Origin: Actinomycetes bacterium
GTDB lineage: Bacteria; Actinomycetota; Actinomycetes; Nanopelagicales; Nanopelagicaceae
Direction of reading: 5' to 3'
DNA length: 64,000 nucleotides
NCBI GenBank assembly: GCA_947383695.1
Contig: OX376642.1
Span: 372,001 to 436,000, forward strand
Positions 33,456 to 43,535 of this stretch are shown in pieces. The first letter of the stretch is position 1, and each line of letters begins with the position of its first letter. The position numbers were made by a program, and so were the translations under genes. The notes under the pieces are model-generated. The model was not told the DNA's origin. It did no database searches and worked only from the letters and a program-made list of their open reading frames with translations.

Positions 33456-34283
33456 CTAGTTGAAGGTCTGTGCCTCGGTGGGGAAATTGCCTGCACGAAC
33501 ATCATCGGCAAACTCAGTTGTCGCCGCCAACATTTCAGCACGCAGGTTGCGATAGGCCTTTGCCAATTTGGGGGCTTTCTTAGTAATACCCATCAGATCG
33601 GTCCACACCAAAACCTGGGCATCGCAATTAACTCCTGCACCAATGCCAACAGTTGGAATTGAAAGGGCGGCGGTAATTCTGGCTGCTAGTTCTGCCGGAA
33701 CTAATTCAAGAACAATCGCAAAGGCACCAGCTGCTTCAAGGGCAAGGGCGGCTTCAACAATTGCATCTCCATCGGTACGACCCTGGACTCGGTACCCACC
33801 TAGTTGATGCATCGATTGTGGGGTCAGACCTAAGTGGCCCATCACCGGAATGCCGCTGGCAACTAACTTTTTAACGGTTTCAATATGTGCACCTTCTAGC
33901 TTTACAGCCATCACACCAGACTCTTTGAAAAATCGAATCGATGTGGCAAGGGCTAATTCTGCAGAAGCCTCGTATGAACCAAAGGGCAGATCTGCCACAA
34001 CCAATGCTCGCTTGGAGCCGCGAACAACGGCGCGGGCCAATGGAATTAACTCATCAACGGTGACAGGGATTGTGTTCGCTTCACCTAAGAAATTGTTGCC
34101 GGCGCTGTCGCCAACCAGCAGAACAGGAATGCCCGCCTCATCAAAGATCTCGGCGGTCATCGATTCATAGGCGGTGAGCATCGCCCACTTTTCACCACGC
34201 TTTTTTGCGGTGGCAAGATCGACAATAGTGACGCGTCGGTGCACAGCGCCGCCGTAAAGAGATTCCCCATTAATAGGTGTCAT
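33456..34283 (-). CDS. panB: 3-methyl-2-oxobutanoate hydroxymethyltransferase
   Basis: First enzyme of pantothenate (vitamin B5, CoA) synthesis: adds a hydroxymethyl group from methylene-THF to ketoisovalerate. 275 residues, family length. Motifs are MLTAYESMTAEIFDEAG, VGDSAGN (metal-binding Asp), DLPFGSYEAS, VKLEGA, MGHLGLTPQS and GIGAGVNCDAQVLVWTDLMG. The ATG has a ggagaggaag ribosome site. It lies opposite nadE, another cofactor gene, across a 73-bp gap with an inverted repeat. No panC or panD lies in this window. Confidence 0.95.
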   Translation of the reverse strand: MTPINGESLYGGAVHRRVTIVDLATAKKRGEKWAMLTAYESMTAEIFDEAGIPVLLVGDSAGNNFLGEANTIPVTVDELIPLARAVVRGSKRALVVADLPFGSYEASAELALATSIRFFKESGVMAVKLEGAHIETVKKLVASGIPVMGHLGLTPQSMHQLGGYRVQGRTDGDAIVEAALALEAAGAFAIVLELVPAELAARITAALSIPTVGIGAGVNCDAQVLVWTDLMGITKKAPKLAKAYRNLRAEMLAATTEFADDVRAGNFPTEAQTFN

Positions 34284-34318
34284 TGCTTCCTCTCCTCGAA
34301 GCCGCCTGAGCAGTCCCC

Positions 34319-34340
34319 GGGTACATGGAAAAGGGTACCC
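34319..34340. promoter_or_regulatory. Inverted repeat between panB and nadE
   Basis: GGGTAC (34319-34324) and GTACCC (34335-34340) flank a 10-nt spacer just above the nadE -10 (TACACT, 34345-34350). It may be an operator for either cofactor gene. It does not match a regulator I recognise. Confidence 0.35.
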
Positions 34341-34356
34341 CCGTTACACTTGAAAA

Positions 34357-36006
34357 ATGAAGTTGCGCGTGGCGCTGGCCCAAATCAACCCCACAGTTGG
34401 AGATCTTGCGGGCAATGCTGGGCTGATCGCAGCGGCGGTTGCAGCGGCACAAGAAGCTAACGCCAATCTGATCGTTTTTCCCGAAATGATTGTGACGGGA
34501 TATCCAGTTGAAGATTTAGCGTTGCGTCCATCCTTTCAAGCAGCAAGCATCCGTTCTGTTCAAGAGATTGCAGCCTCCATTACAGGCGACATCGTGGCCG
34601 TTGTTGGTTACTTGGACCAAGGGCCAAAAAACGCGGTTGCAGTTATTCATGATGGAAAAGTTCGGGCAACATATGTAAAGCGCCACCTACCTAATTACGG
34701 TGTCTTTGATGAGTTCCGAAACTTTGTGCCAGGGGATCAAAGCTTGGTCGTACGAATTCACGGAGTCGATGTTGCCGTTGCTATCTGTGAAGATATTTGG
34801 CACTCACTTGATTCCATTGCATCACGCACCCCAGGGTTACTGGTAGTTCCCAATGGTTCACCTTTTGAACGCAACAAGGATGATGTGCGATTGGCGCTTG
34901 TACAAAAGCGGGCTAAGGAAATTAGCGCCCCTGTTGCCTACGTCAATATGACAGGTGGCCAGGATGATCTGGTCTTTGATGGCGACAGCATTGTGGTGGG
35001 TAAGGATGGAACAGTTCTTGCTCGTACCGCGCAGTTTGATGATCAATTAATTGTTGTAGATATTGAATGTGCTGAAGGTGGCGCGCGGCCTGATGTAGTT
35101 ATTTCCGAAGAGCCGACTTCTTATTCGACCCCTGCAAATTCTTCAATTGCCACACCACTTTCTGATGAGGCTGAAATGTGGCATGCACTTGTTATGGGTC
35201 TTCGTGACTACGTAGGTAAAAATGGTTTTAGATCAGTTGTCTTAGGGCTTTCAGGTGGCATTGATTCTGCCTTAGTTGCAGCTATTGCAATTGATGCGCT
35301 GGGGGCCAAGCGGGTCAATGGTGTTGCGATGCCAAGTAAGTATTCATCTGGCCATTCAGTAGAAGATGCACAGGCCCTGGCAGATGCCACAGGTATTCAT
35401 TTCAGAATTACACCAATTGCACCCATGGTGGATGCCTTTATGAACAATGTTGTTTTAAAGGGTTTAGCTGAAGAAAACCTGCAGGCACGTGTTCGCGGAA
35501 CAACCTTGATGGGAATTTCAAACCAAGAGGGTCACCTAGTTTTGGCAACGGGCAACAAGAGCGAGTTAGCGGTTGGCTACTCAACTTTGTATGGCGATGC
35601 AGTTGGTGGCTTTGCTCCTATCAAAGATATTTATAAAACAGATGTCTGGGCCTTGTCTCGCTATCGAAATGCATTAGCTGTTGAACGTGGTGAGACGCCT
35701 CCAATTCCTGAGCGCTCAATCACTAAAGAGCCAAGTGCAGAACTTCGTCCAGATCAAAAAGACTCTGATTCGCTGCCGGACTATCCATTGTTGGATCAGG
35801 TATTGCGTGCCTATGTTGATGAAGACCATGGTTACGAGGCGCTGTTGGCTGATGGCTTTGATCCCGAATTAGTTCGTCGAGTTATTTCCCTTGTTGATAA
35901 GGCTGAGTACAAACGCCGCCAATATCCACCTGGCACCAAGGTTTCAGGCCGAGCCTTTGGAAAAGATCGTCGATTGCCGATGACCTCACGCTGGAATGAG
36001 AGCTAG
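34357..36006 (+). CDS. nadE: Glutamine-dependent NAD+ synthetase
   Basis: Last step of NAD synthesis: amidates deamido-NAD with ammonia from glutamine. 549 residues. The N-terminal nitrilase-type glutaminase (about 1-265) shows Glu in FPEMIVTGYP, Lys in YVKRHLPNYGVFDE and nucleophile Cys in AICEDIW. The C-terminal synthetase has the PP-loop LGLSGGIDSALVA and TGNKSELAVGYSTLYGD. The frame starts MKLRVALAQINPTVGD, typical of the family. TACACT ends 6 nt before the ATG, indicating a leaderless mRNA. A short 13-bp tandem repeat covers the stop codon. Confidence 0.95.
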   Translation: MKLRVALAQINPTVGDLAGNAGLIAAAVAAAQEANANLIVFPEMIVTGYPVEDLALRPSFQAASIRSVQEIAASITGDIVAVVGYLDQGPKNAVAVIHDGKVRATYVKRHLPNYGVFDEFRNFVPGDQSLVVRIHGVDVAVAICEDIWHSLDSIASRTPGLLVVPNGSPFERNKDDVRLALVQKRAKEISAPVAYVNMTGGQDDLVFDGDSIVVGKDGTVLARTAQFDDQLIVVDIECAEGGARPDVVISEEPTSYSTPANSSIATPLSDEAEMWHALVMGLRDYVGKNGFRSVVLGLSGGIDSALVAAIAIDALGAKRVNGVAMPSKYSSGHSVEDAQALADATGIHFRITPIAPMVDAFMNNVVLKGLAEENLQARVRGTTLMGISNQEGHLVLATGNKSELAVGYSTLYGDAVGGFAPIKDIYKTDVWALSRYRNALAVERGETPPIPERSITKEPSAELRPDQKDSDSLPDYPLLDQVLRAYVDEDHGYEALLADGFDPELVRRVISLVDKAEYKRRQYPPGTKVSGRAFGKDRRLPMTSRWNES

Positions 36007-36028
36007 TTGCAAACGCTAGTTGCAAACG
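36002..36028. repeat. Tandem 13-bp direct repeat after nadE
   Basis: GCTAGTTGCAAAC occurs twice back to back (36002-36014, 36015-36027). It sits 30 bp above the -10 of the cysteine leader peptide, so it may be a slippage duplication or a regulator site for the cys genes. Confidence 0.5.
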
Positions 36029-36059
36029 ATTGGCAACTCGCATTAATAATGTATTTCAG

Positions 36060-36065
36060 TAGAAT
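36060..36065 (+). promoter_or_regulatory. -10 box of the cysteine operon
   Basis: TAGAAT is a near-consensus -10 and ends 6 nt before the leader-peptide ATG (36072), so the transcript probably begins at that ATG. Confidence 0.65.
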
Positions 36066-36071
36066 TTAGGC

Positions 36072-36149
36072 ATGCGTTCAATCATCAACTGGTTATTTAC
36101 ACGAAACCGTGTTGTTGATTTCTGCCTTTCTACATCCTGCAGCTGCTGA
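36072..36149 (+). CDS. Cys-rich leader peptide upstream of cysK
   Basis: A 25-codon open frame, too short for usual gene calling. It begins MRSIINWLFTRN and ends RVVDFCLSTSCSC before TGA, with 3 Cys codons in the last 8. The R-x-R-x-V-D-x-C/x-x-S-x-S-x-C pattern fits the cysteine-rich leader peptides that precede sulfur genes in many actinobacteria (family knowledge). Its ATG follows a -10 by 6 nt, so it would be read from the 5' end of the mRNA. Stalling at Cys codons when cysteine is short would change access to the cysK start 62 nt downstream. No terminator stem is seen, so control by translation or Rho is more likely than classic attenuation. Confidence 0.72.
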   Translation: MRSIINWLFTRNRVVDFCLSTSCSC

Positions 36150-36211
36150 TTTTTGATTCACCTCAGCCGCCAACTTAATTTTTAATTCAAACACCAATTT
36201 CAGGGAGAATC

Positions 36212-37138
36212 ATGACAACTTTTAATAACATCACCGAAGCTTTTGGAAATACACCTCTTGTTCGCATTAACGCAATCAATGATGGTGCGGCCGGAAATGT
36301 GTACGCAAAGCTGGAGTTCTACAACCCAAGCTCATCAGTAAAGGATCGCCTCGGTATTGCAATGATCGATGCCGCCGAAGCAAGTGGCGCATTAAAGCCG
36401 GGCGGCACAATTGTTGAAGCAACATCAGGAAATACCGGAATCGCTGTCGCGATGGTTGCAGCTGCCCGCGGATACAAATCAATTTTTACAATGCCAGAGT
36501 CGGTATCAAAGGAGCGTCGCAAGCTCATCCGCGCCTTTGGTGCAGAGCTAGTTTTAACTCCAGCGGGCGAAGGTATGAAGGGTGCAGTTGCTGCAGCTGA
36601 AAAGCTAGGCGAGTCAGGTGCTGTTCTTGTTCGTCAATTTGAAAATGAGGCGGGCCCTGCAATTCACTACAAGACAACTGGTCCTGAAATCTGGCGCGAT
36701 CTTGATGGCAAGGTGGATGCATTTGTGTCAGGTATTGGAACTGGCGGAACAATTACTGGAACAGGTCGCTTCTTGAAGGAAAAGAACCCTGCAATCAAGG
36801 TATTTGGTGTTGAACCTGCTGCATCGCCAATTTTAAATGGTGGAGCTCCAGGACCACACCCACTACAAGGAATTGGACCAAACTTTATTCCTAACATTTT
36901 GGATCGCACTGTGTATGACGAGATCTTGGATGCAACGGCAGAGGATGCTATGAAGTATGCACGTCGCGCAGCTGCTGAAGAAGGAATCCTTGCTGGAATT
37001 TCATCAGGTGCAACATTGTGGGCAGCGATCCAAGTTGCAAAGCGTCCTGAGTTTGCAGGCAAGAACATCGCAGTTATTTGCGCATCTGCTGGCGAGCGTT
37101 ACCTATCAACAGTTCTTTACGAGGATTTGGTTGATTAA
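36212..37138 (+). CDS. cysK: Cysteine synthase (O-acetylserine sulfhydrylase)
   Basis: A 308-residue PLP enzyme that makes cysteine from O-acetylserine and sulfide. PLP-Lys in NPSSSVKDRLGIAM (about Lys 44), TSGNTGIAVAM and the phosphate-binding GIGTGGTITGTG are clear. A cagggag ribosome site precedes the ATG, and cysE follows 3 nt after the stop, making a two-gene cysteine operon behind the leader peptide. CysK and CysE usually form a complex in the cell. Confidence 0.95.
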   Translation: MTTFNNITEAFGNTPLVRINAINDGAAGNVYAKLEFYNPSSSVKDRLGIAMIDAAEASGALKPGGTIVEATSGNTGIAVAMVAAARGYKSIFTMPESVSKERRKLIRAFGAELVLTPAGEGMKGAVAAAEKLGESGAVLVRQFENEAGPAIHYKTTGPEIWRDLDGKVDAFVSGIGTGGTITGTGRFLKEKNPAIKVFGVEPAASPILNGGAPGPHPLQGIGPNFIPNILDRTVYDEILDATAEDAMKYARRAAAEEGILAGISSGATLWAAIQVAKRPEFAGKNIAVICASAGERYLSTVLYEDLVD

Positions 37139-37141
37139 TTA

Positions 37142-37654
37142 GTGCCAATCTTTAGCCGCATACTCGAAGATCTCGACAACGCGTTAAGCCATGATCCGGC
37201 TGCACGTAATCGTTTAGAGGTCGCTTTGGCATACCCAGGTGTGCATGCGGTATGGGGACATCGAATCTCGCACTTCTTATGGAAGCGTGGTTTGAAGTTA
37301 ATTGCACGAATTCACTCAAACCTTGTTCGGTCAACAACTGGAATTGAGATCCACCCAGCGGCAACTATTGGTCGACGTTTTTTTATCGACCATGGCATGG
37401 GGGTTGTCATTGGGGCAACATCAATTATCGGCGACGATGTGATGCTGTATCACGATGTAACTTTGGGAGCTCGCGGCATTGAACGAGGAAAGCGCCACCC
37501 AACTATTGGTAACGATGTAATTATCGGAGCCGGTGCTCGAGTTCTTGGAAATGTGACAGTTGGATCTGGCTCACGCATCAGCGCTAACGCTGTGATTACG
37601 AGTGATTTAGCCCCTAAGACCCTGCTGGATAAGGCTGATTTCTTCGTCATTTAA
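37142..37654 (+). CDS. cysE: Serine O-acetyltransferase
   Basis: A 170-residue acetyltransferase that supplies O-acetylserine to CysK. It starts at GTG 3 nt after the cysK stop. The N-terminal helices ([33 protein letters not shown]) are followed by left-handed beta-helix repeats ([59 protein letters not shown]). This is the shorter Gram-positive form rather than the 270-residue E. coli form. The C-terminus ends DFFVI; the final Ile is the residue that binds CysK in known complexes. Confidence 0.94.
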   Translation: MPIFSRILEDLDNALSHDPAARNRLEVALAYPGVHAVWGHRISHFLWKRGLKLIARIHSNLVRSTTGIEIHPAATIGRRFFIDHGMGVVIGATSIIGDDVMLYHDVTLGARGIERGKRHPTIGNDVIIGAGARVLGNVTVGSGSRISANAVITSDLAPKTLLDKADFFVI

Positions 37655-37685
37655 GCCAACTATGGCTAGTTAACATAGCCGTAAC

Positions 37686-37705
37686 CTGCATTTGTAAGAA
37701 TGCAG
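37686..37705. promoter_or_regulatory. 20-bp inverted repeat at the start of glnA
   Basis: CTGCATTTGTAAGAATGCAG has exact 7-bp arms and ends 2 nt before the glnA ATG. It may be an operator over the promoter or a stem that hides the start. It does not match the GTNAC-type GlnR site I would expect. Confidence 0.4.
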
Positions 37706-37707
37706 CC

Positions 37708-39012
37708 ATGTCAGCAGATACTAATAAGCAGCAGGAGTTCGTCCTTCGTACATTGGAAGAGCGCAACATCCGCTTCATCCGTTTGTGGTTTACGGATGTA
37801 TTGGGCTTTCTAAAATCTGTTGCAATCGCACCAGCTGAGTTAGAAAATGCTTTTGCTGAAGGTATCGGTTTTGATGGTTCAGCAATTGAAGGATTTGCTC
37901 GCGTTACAGAGTCAGATATGTTGGCCAAGCCAGATCCTGCAACATTTTCGATCTTGCCGTGGCGCACCGAAGCTCCGGGTGCTGCTCGTATGTTTTGCGA
38001 TATCGCAATGCCAGATGGAACTTCATCTCCTGCAGATCCACGAAATGTTTTACGTCGCACCTTAGATAAAGCGGCAAAGATGGGGTACACCTGTTACACC
38101 CACCCTGAAATTGAGTTCTTCTTATTTAAGAATCCTCCTGAAGCAGGTGTTGCACCAGTTCCCGTCGATCAAGGCGGCTACTTTGATCACACGCCAGCAG
38201 CGGTGGGACATGACTTCCGTCGCCAAGCTATTACTTTGCTAGAAGCTATGGGAATCAGCGTTGAGTTCTCACACCATGAAGGTGCACCAGGACAACAGGA
38301 AATTGATCTTCGTTATGCAGATGCATTAACAACTGCAGACAACATCATGACCTTCCGTCATGTGATCAAAGAGGTAGCGATGGACCAGGGCTTCCATGCT
38401 TCTTTCATGCCAAAGCCATTTACCGATCATCCAGGTAGCGGAATGCACACCCACGTTTCATTGTTTAAGGGTGAAGATAATGCTTTCTATGACCCAACAG
38501 CAGAGTTCAATCTTTCAGCGGTCGGTCGTAGTTTTATTGCGGGTCTAATTAAGCACGCACCTGAAATTACTGCCATCACAAATCAATGGGTTAACTCTTA
38601 CAAGCGTTTACATGGTGGAGGAGAAGCTCCAGCTTTTGCTAACTGGGGACAAAGCGATCGTGGCGCATTGGTACGAGTACCGATGTACAAGCCAAAGAAG
38701 GAAAATTCAACACGTATTGAGTTCCGTTCTCCCGATACAGCGTGTAATCCATACCTTGCATATGCGGTGATGCTTGCTGCAGGGCTGAAAGGCGTTGAAG
38801 AAAAGTACATTCTTGAGGATTCAAAGAATCCGGTAGCGCTACCTTCAAATCTCAATGAAGCGATCATTGAAATGGAGAAGAGCCAATTAGTTCGCGAAAC
38901 CTTGGGCGAGCATGTATTTGAGTATGTATTGCGCAATAAGCGTGCAGAGTGGCTTGATTACAGTCGTCAGGTAAGTGCTTTCGAACTCGATCGTTACTTG
39001 CCAGTCCTTTAA
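37708..39012 (+). CDS. glnA: Glutamine synthetase, GlnA2-type
   Basis: Joins ammonia to glutamate. 434 residues. Motifs: the N-terminal IRFIRLWFTDVLGFLKSVAI, EIEFFLF metal ligands, SFMPKPFTDHPGSGMHTHVS (catalytic loop), NSYKRL and RIEFRSPDTACNPYLAYAVM. The C-terminus (LGEHVFEYVLRNKRAEW) follows the short actinobacterial GlnA2 form. The adenylylation-site segment of GlnA1 is absent, so control by GlnE is not expected. The start comes straight after a 20-bp inverted repeat, with no ribosome site seen. Confidence 0.93.
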   Translation: MSADTNKQQEFVLRTLEERNIRFIRLWFTDVLGFLKSVAIAPAELENAFAEGIGFDGSAIEGFARVTESDMLAKPDPATFSILPWRTEAPGAARMFCDIAMPDGTSSPADPRNVLRRTLDKAAKMGYTCYTHPEIEFFLFKNPPEAGVAPVPVDQGGYFDHTPAAVGHDFRRQAITLLEAMGISVEFSHHEGAPGQQEIDLRYADALTTADNIMTFRHVIKEVAMDQGFHASFMPKPFTDHPGSGMHTHVSLFKGEDNAFYDPTAEFNLSAVGRSFIAGLIKHAPEITAITNQWVNSYKRLHGGGEAPAFANWGQSDRGALVRVPMYKPKKENSTRIEFRSPDTACNPYLAYAVMLAAGLKGVEEKYILEDSKNPVALPSNLNEAIIEMEKSQLVRETLGEHVFEYVLRNKRAEWLDYSRQVSAFELDRYLPVL

Positions 39013-39021
39013 TACTCGCGT

Positions 39022-39027
39022 TACCCT
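39022..39027 (+). promoter_or_regulatory. -10 box of the leuA leader
   Basis: TACCCT lies exactly 6 nt before the leader-peptide ATG (39034). The leuA transcript therefore probably begins at the peptide start codon. Confidence 0.6.
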
Positions 39028-39033
39028 TTACCC

Positions 39034-39081
39034 ATGATCAACCGCAGCCTCCTCCTTAGCTGCCGTGGCGGGGCCAAATAA
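39034..39081 (+). CDS. Leucine leader peptide upstream of leuA
   Basis: A 15-codon frame reading MINRSLLLSCRGGAK, with three successive Leu codons (ctc ctc ctt) and then Cys-Arg-Gly-Gly, ending at TAA. It sits between glnA and leuA at the start of a predicted leaderless mRNA and is followed by competing stems. This is the arrangement of classic leucine attenuation: ribosomes stalling at Leu codons favour one mRNA fold and transcription of leuA. The exact peptide is not known to me from another organism; the class is well established. Confidence 0.7.
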   Translation: MINRSLLLSCRGGAK

Positions 39082-39115
39082 CCGGTCCCCTCGCCGCGGG
39101 GTTTGTCGTACCGGT
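39064..39115 (+). promoter_or_regulatory. Attenuator region of leuA
   Basis: ggcgggg (39067-39073, inside the leader) can pair with cccctcgcc (39087-39094), while cccc (39087-39090) can pair instead with cgggg just before a tttgt run (39102-39106). ACCGGT copies at 39081 and 39110 can extend the second fold. The two foldings exclude each other. Confidence 0.5.
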
Positions 39116-39142
39116 TCACCCATGACAAAGCCCGCCCATTAA

Positions 39143-40876
<1,734 letters not shown>

Positions 40877-40898
40877 TTCACACACTACCTTTACCCGT

Positions 40899-41630
40899 AT
40901 GAGTTTGTACCGGGATGAGGCAATCGTCCTGCGCACCCAAAAATTAGGTGAAGCCGATCGCATCATCACCATGCTGACCCGTGATCATGGGCGTATCCGT
41001 GGCGTGGCAAAAGGTGTGCGACGCACAAAATCTAAGTTTGGTGCACGACTTGAACCTGGCAGCCATGTTGATATTCAGTTGTACACCGGAAAAACCTTTG
41101 ACACCGTTACTCAAGTGGAAGCGTTGATGAATTACGGAGAAGCGTTAACAGAGGATTACCAGCGCTGGACAATTGCTGCCGCGATCCTGGAAGCTGCCGA
41201 ACGATTTACTAGTCAAGAAAATGAACCCGCCTTACAAGAGTTTCAATTAGTTGTGGGCGGAATGAAAGCTCTGGCTGAAAATCGTTACGAGCCATTGTTG
41301 ATTCTGGATGCATTTCTACTGAGGTCACTTGCTGTTGCAGGGTACGCACCATCGATGACGATCTGTTCTCGATGTGAAAAACCTGGACCACATCGTTATT
41401 TTTCATTGGTCGGCGGTGGATCAGTGTGTGCAGATTGCCGACCATCAGCATGTGCAACACCAGCACCTGAAACCCTTGAACTTATGGGTGCGCTACTAAG
41501 TAGCGACTGGGATTTAGCGTCAGCAAGTGAAGGAAAGTATCGCCGAGAGGCTAGTGGTTTGATTGCAGCTTATTTACAATGGCACCTAGAGCGCGGCTTG
41601 CGTTCACTACCAATGGTGGAGCGGGTATGA
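40899..41630 (+). CDS. recO: DNA repair protein RecO
   Basis: Loads RecA on SSB-coated DNA and anneals strands in the RecFOR pathway. 243 residues. The N-terminal OB fold reads [22 protein letters not shown] and [23 protein letters not shown] zinc site [10 protein letters not shown]...CADC lies near 151-175. The stop overlaps the uppS start by 4 nt (ATGA). TACCTT ends 7 nt before the ATG, compatible with a leaderless or near-leaderless start. Confidence 0.94.
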   Translation: MSLYRDEAIVLRTQKLGEADRIITMLTRDHGRIRGVAKGVRRTKSKFGARLEPGSHVDIQLYTGKTFDTVTQVEALMNYGEALTEDYQRWTIAAAILEAAERFTSQENEPALQEFQLVVGGMKALAENRYEPLLILDAFLLRSLAVAGYAPSMTICSRCEKPGPHRYFSLVGGGSVCADCRPSACATPAPETLELMGALLSSDWDLASASEGKYRREASGLIAAYLQWHLERGLRSLPMVERV

Positions 41631-42331
41631 CGATCAAGATTCCTCATCACGTTGCAATCGTTATGGATGGCAATGGACGTTGGGCACAGCAACGAGGCCT
41701 ACCACGCACCGCAGGTCATGAAGCGGGCGAAGCAGCACTCTTTGATGTTGTAGAAGGCGCAATTGAATACGGCGTTAAAGAGATTAGTGCGTATGCATTT
41801 TCTACTGAAAATTGGCGACGTTCACCAGATGAGGTGAAGTTCTTAATGGGCTTTAATCGCGATGTTATTCGTAGACGTCGAGATCAGATGAATGAGATGG
41901 GTGTACGCATTAGGTGGGTAGGTCGCCCAAAGCGTTTATGGAGCACTGTGATTAAAGAGCTCGAAGAAGCAGAGGAGCTGACTAAAAAGAACAAAGTACT
42001 TACTTTAAACATGTGCGTAAATTACGGCGGACGTTCCGAAATAGTTGATGCTGCAGCTGAACTTGCTCGCGATGTTAAGCGGGGCAAGATTAAGGCCGAT
42101 GCAATTACTGAAAAGGTGTTTTCTAAGTACCTTGATTCCCCACAAATGAGCGATGTGGATCTTTTCCTGCGCTCATCGGGGGAGCAGCGCACCAGCAACT
42201 TCCTGCCATGGCAAAGCGTTTACGCTGAATTTGTATTTATGGATGTGCTGTGGCCAGATGTCACACGCAAAACTTTATGGAAAGCGATAGAGGAATATTC
42301 ATCAAGAGATAGAAGATTCGGAAAAGCGTAG
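41627..42331 (+). CDS. uppS: Polyprenyl diphosphate synthase (undecaprenyl/decaprenyl type)
   Basis: Makes the long cis-prenyl carrier for cell-wall synthesis from isopentenyl diphosphate. 234 residues. Catalytic Asp14 is in [13 protein letters not shown], and later motifs are [14 protein letters not shown] and [20 protein letters not shown]. The ATG at 41627 overlaps the recO stop (ATGA) and gives the normal family N-terminus; the longer open frame reaching 41579 lies inside recO. The recO-uppS pairing is common in actinobacteria. Confidence 0.93.
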   Translation: MTIKIPHHVAIVMDGNGRWAQQRGLPRTAGHEAGEAALFDVVEGAIEYGVKEISAYAFSTENWRRSPDEVKFLMGFNRDVIRRRRDQMNEMGVRIRWVGRPKRLWSTVIKELEEAEELTKKNKVLTLNMCVNYGGRSEIVDAAAELARDVKRGKIKADAITEKVFSKYLDSPQMSDVDLFLRSSGEQRTSNFLPWQSVYAEFVFMDVLWPDVTRKTLWKAIEEYSSRDRRFGKA

Positions 42332-42369
42332 CGATTCCGAATTGAAGAGCTAGCGGAAAAGCGTAAAAA

Positions 42370-42735
42370 CTAGCACTTCGAACAGATGCCGAAGATTTCC
42401 GCTGTATGCCCAACATCTCTAAAGCCATGGTCCTCAGCCATACTTTTGGCCCACTTTTCAATTGCTCCGCCTTCAATTTCAACGGTGTCACCGCAGTTCT
42501 TGCACACTAAGTGGTGATGGTGGTGTTCTCCGCATAAGCGATAGATAGCCTCACCATCTTCTCGGCGCAGGAGATCCACAATCTTGTCATTAACCAAAGA
42601 TTGCAAAGAGCGATAAACAGTTGTTAGACCTATTTTTTCGCCTTCTCGCTGCATCAGTTTGTACACCTCTTGCGCGCTAGCAAAACCACCAGCTCGTTCT
42701 AAAGTGCTGAGAACGCGTGGATTAGATCTACTCAC
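42370..42735 (-). CDS. zur: Fur-family metalloregulator, probably Zur
   Basis: About 121 residues. The winged helix includes GLTTVYRSLQSLVNDKIVDLL. The metal sites show HHHHHLVCKNCGD and a C-terminal CSKC, giving the paired CxxC structural zinc site. The GTG at 42735 is chosen: it overlaps the zip stop by 8 nt and gives the usual start (SRSNPRVLSTLE). Two TTG codons further up (42750, 42747) are also open. Co-transcription with a ZIP transporter, and a Fur/Zur-type palindrome at their promoter, point to zinc rather than iron. The symbol is inferred from context. Confidence 0.82.
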   Translation of the reverse strand: MSRSNPRVLSTLERAGGFASAQEVYKLMQREGEKIGLTTVYRSLQSLVNDKIVDLLRREDGEAIYRLCGEHHHHHLVCKNCGDTVEIEGGAIEKWAKSMAEDHGFRDVGHTAEIFGICSKC

Positions 42736-43471
42736 CGATGTTTCCAACAATCAGCCACATTGCAACGACACCTGCAATTGTTGCAAGCATTGTTAAGCGA
42801 GATGGATGACGAGAGTGGGCCTCGGGCAAGATGTGAGAAGTTGCAAGGTAGATAACAAAACCTGAAAAGGCTGCCAAGTACAAAGCCATGGATTGATCTG
42901 AAAATGCGATGTAGCTTCCAAGTGCAGCACCGCTAATGCGCATCACAGCATCTGCGCCTAACAATAAAATCGAAGTCTTGGTCCAATGACCACTCTTAAT
43001 CAATAATGAAACAGTGTTGAGACCATCGCTAAATGCGTGTGCCAAGATTGCAATAAAGACGGCATAACCCAATGCATCACTAACTTTGAAAGCAAGACCA
43101 AGTGCAAGTCCATCTAGAAACACATGTCCTGCCATTGCAGCAGCACCTAGCGTGCCTGCGATGTTGAGCGAGTGTTCGTGATCGTGACCGTAATCGCTAT
43201 GGGCTGGTTCGTGAGAACCGAATAGCTGCTCAGCAAAGTGAAGTGTTAAAAAGCCGATCACTAATGCGATTGAAACAACGGGGACATTGCCGAAGGTAGA
43301 GGTATTCATCTCGAAAACTTCTGGCAATAGATCAAATGCGACAAGGCCCAGAAGAAGTCCGGCCGATAAACCTAGGACTAGGTGAAGACGATCCCTGACT
43401 TTGATGGCGATAAAGCCACCAGATGTTGTGGCTAGGGCTGTGAGTGCGGCAAGAGCAATGGCTGTATTCAT
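42728..43471 (-). CDS. ZIP-family divalent metal transporter
   Basis: A 247-residue membrane protein with about eight helices that brings zinc or iron into the cell. Metal-binding residues are in GHVFLDGLALGLAF (helix 4) and LAHAFSDGLNTVSLLI (helix 5), the ZIP signature. A His/Asp-rich loop (HEPAHSDYGHDHEHS) precedes them. Predicted leaderless: TAGGTT (43478-43483, minus) ends 6 nt before the ATG. The palindrome at 43492-43510 covers the -35, so metal repression through the co-encoded Zur is likely. Confidence 0.88.
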   Translation of the reverse strand: MNTAIALAALTALATTSGGFIAIKVRDRLHLVLGLSAGLLLGLVAFDLLPEVFEMNTSTFGNVPVVSIALVIGFLTLHFAEQLFGSHEPAHSDYGHDHEHSLNIAGTLGAAAMAGHVFLDGLALGLAFKVSDALGYAVFIAILAHAFSDGLNTVSLLIKSGHWTKTSILLLGADAVMRISGAALGSYIAFSDQSMALYLAAFSGFVIYLATSHILPEAHSRHPSRLTMLATIAGVVAMWLIVGNIGE

Positions 43472-43491
43472 GGATTGAACCTATCACAAAT

Positions 43492-43510
43492 GAAAATGAT
43501 TATCATTTCC
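43492..43510. promoter_or_regulatory. Fur/Zur-type box shared by zip-zur and a small monooxygenase gene
   Basis: GAAAATGATTATCATTTCC contains a perfect 15-bp palindrome AAATGATTATCATTT centred on 43501, close to the known Zur/Fur consensus. On one side the zip -10 (TAGGTT) lies 8 bp away. On the other, the monooxygenase -10 (TACGCT, 43524-43529) lies 13 bp away. One bound dimer could block both promoters. Confidence 0.8.
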
Positions 43511-43535
43511 ATCTGGAGCCCACTACGCTCAGCCC

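Noticed and set aside
42316-42365. ATTCGGAA/TTCCGAAT inverted repeat and a repeated CGGAAAAGCGTA between uppS and the Fur-family gene
   Set aside because: Short, without a U-tract and partly inside coding sequence; could be a weak terminator but not well enough supported to annotate.
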